This document shows, piece by piece, positions 5,608 through 5,826 of a stretch of DNA of 5,826 nt. A program made the translations under genes and the position numbers. The notes beneath the pieces are model-generated. The model was not told the origin of the DNA. It searched no databases and saw nothing but the letters and a program-made list of their open reading frames with translations. This DNA comes from M3 sp045133615 (lineage in GTDB: Bacteria; Bacteroidota; Bacteroidia; Bacteroidales; Muribaculaceae). The DNA is taken from assembly GCA_045133615.1 (NCBI GenBank), contig JBGUUQ010000008.1, forward strand, positions 1 to 5,826, read 5' to 3'. The stretch's first letter is position 1; the number at the start of each line of letters is the position of its first letter.

Positions 5608-5826
5608 ATGGCTAAAGAAAAATTCGAAAGAACCAAACCGCACGTGAATTTCGGTACTATCGGTCACGTGGATCACGGTAAGACTACTCTTAATGCTGCT
5701 ATCACTAAGGTTTTGGATAAGAAAGGTCTTTCAGAACAGCGTTCATTTGATTCTATCGAAAATGCTCCTGAAGAGTAAGTGCGCGGTATTTCAATCAATA
5801 CATCTCACGTAGAAAATCAGACTGCA
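5608..5826 (+). CDS. tuf: Elongation factor Tu, 5' end only, with an in-frame stop
   Basis: Codons 1-73 of EF-Tu, the GTPase that delivers aminoacyl-tRNA to the ribosome; the rest lies beyond the window. The N-terminus MAKEKFERTKPHVN, the P-loop GHVDHGKTT (19-27), the RSFDSIENAPEE segment and switch-I-like residues RGISINTSHVE are diagnostic. A TAA stop at 5776-5778 (codon 57) interrupts the frame where Lys (AAA) is expected; the frame then continues with recognisable EF-Tu sequence to the window end. Other unusual residues are Phe15 (usually Ile or Val), Asn29 (usually Thr), Asp37 (usually Ala) and Asn70 (usually Tyr). Each is explained by one base change from the expected codon. This points to sequencing or assembly error, or a mixture of gene copies, at the contig end; a decayed second copy is less likely. 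The start has an A/T-rich leader. It probably shares a transcript with the four upstream tRNAs, giving a tRNA-tuf operon. Confidence 0.88.

Overview
The window looks like chromosomal core sequence from a member of the Bacteroidota, most likely order Bacteroidales. The grounds are: promoters of the Bacteroides type (TTTG, 19-20 bases, TAnnTTTG) in front of rpsU and the tRNA cluster; A/T-rich translation starts with no Shine-Dalgarno sequence at all genes but one; tRNA genes without an encoded CCA end; and a tRNA-Thr/Tyr/Gly/Thr cluster directly ahead of tuf. Family or genus cannot be fixed from this sequence alone.

Layout. Everything from about 166 to 4901 is on the minus strand, in three transcription units. 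Reading in the direction of transcription (right to left), the first is an aminopeptidase P (3102-4901) followed 25 bases later by a gamma-class carbonic anhydrase-like protein (2534-3076), closed by a strong hairpin at 2493-2522. The second is a small secreted outer-membrane beta-barrel protein (1851-2375), closed by a 12-bp-stem terminator at 1785-1826. The third is rpsU (bS21), a XerC/D-type tyrosine recombinase and a short hibernation promoting factor (166-1644), driven by a near-ideal promoter at 1691-1721. A 312-base divergent intergenic region (4902-5213) separates these from the plus-strand tRNA-Thr(UGU), tRNA-Tyr(GUA), tRNA-Gly(UCC), tRNA-Thr(GGU) and the first 73 codons of tuf.

Theme. 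Most of the window serves translation: bS21, HPF, four tRNAs and EF-Tu. The recombinase sits between the two ribosome-associated genes. The most interesting signals are regulatory. hpf has a perfect Shine-Dalgarno sequence in a lineage that normally does not use one, in the same operon as bS21, a protein tied to anti-Shine-Dalgarno occlusion. The recombinase start codon is buried in a nested inverted repeat.

Quality warning. Both ends look unreliable. The left 110 bases are extremely C-rich and unlike the rest. The right-end tuf fragment has an in-frame stop at codon 57 and several substitutions at normally conserved positions, which reads more like error or a mixed consensus than biology. 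I see no clear new multi-gene system, mobile element or CRISPR array.
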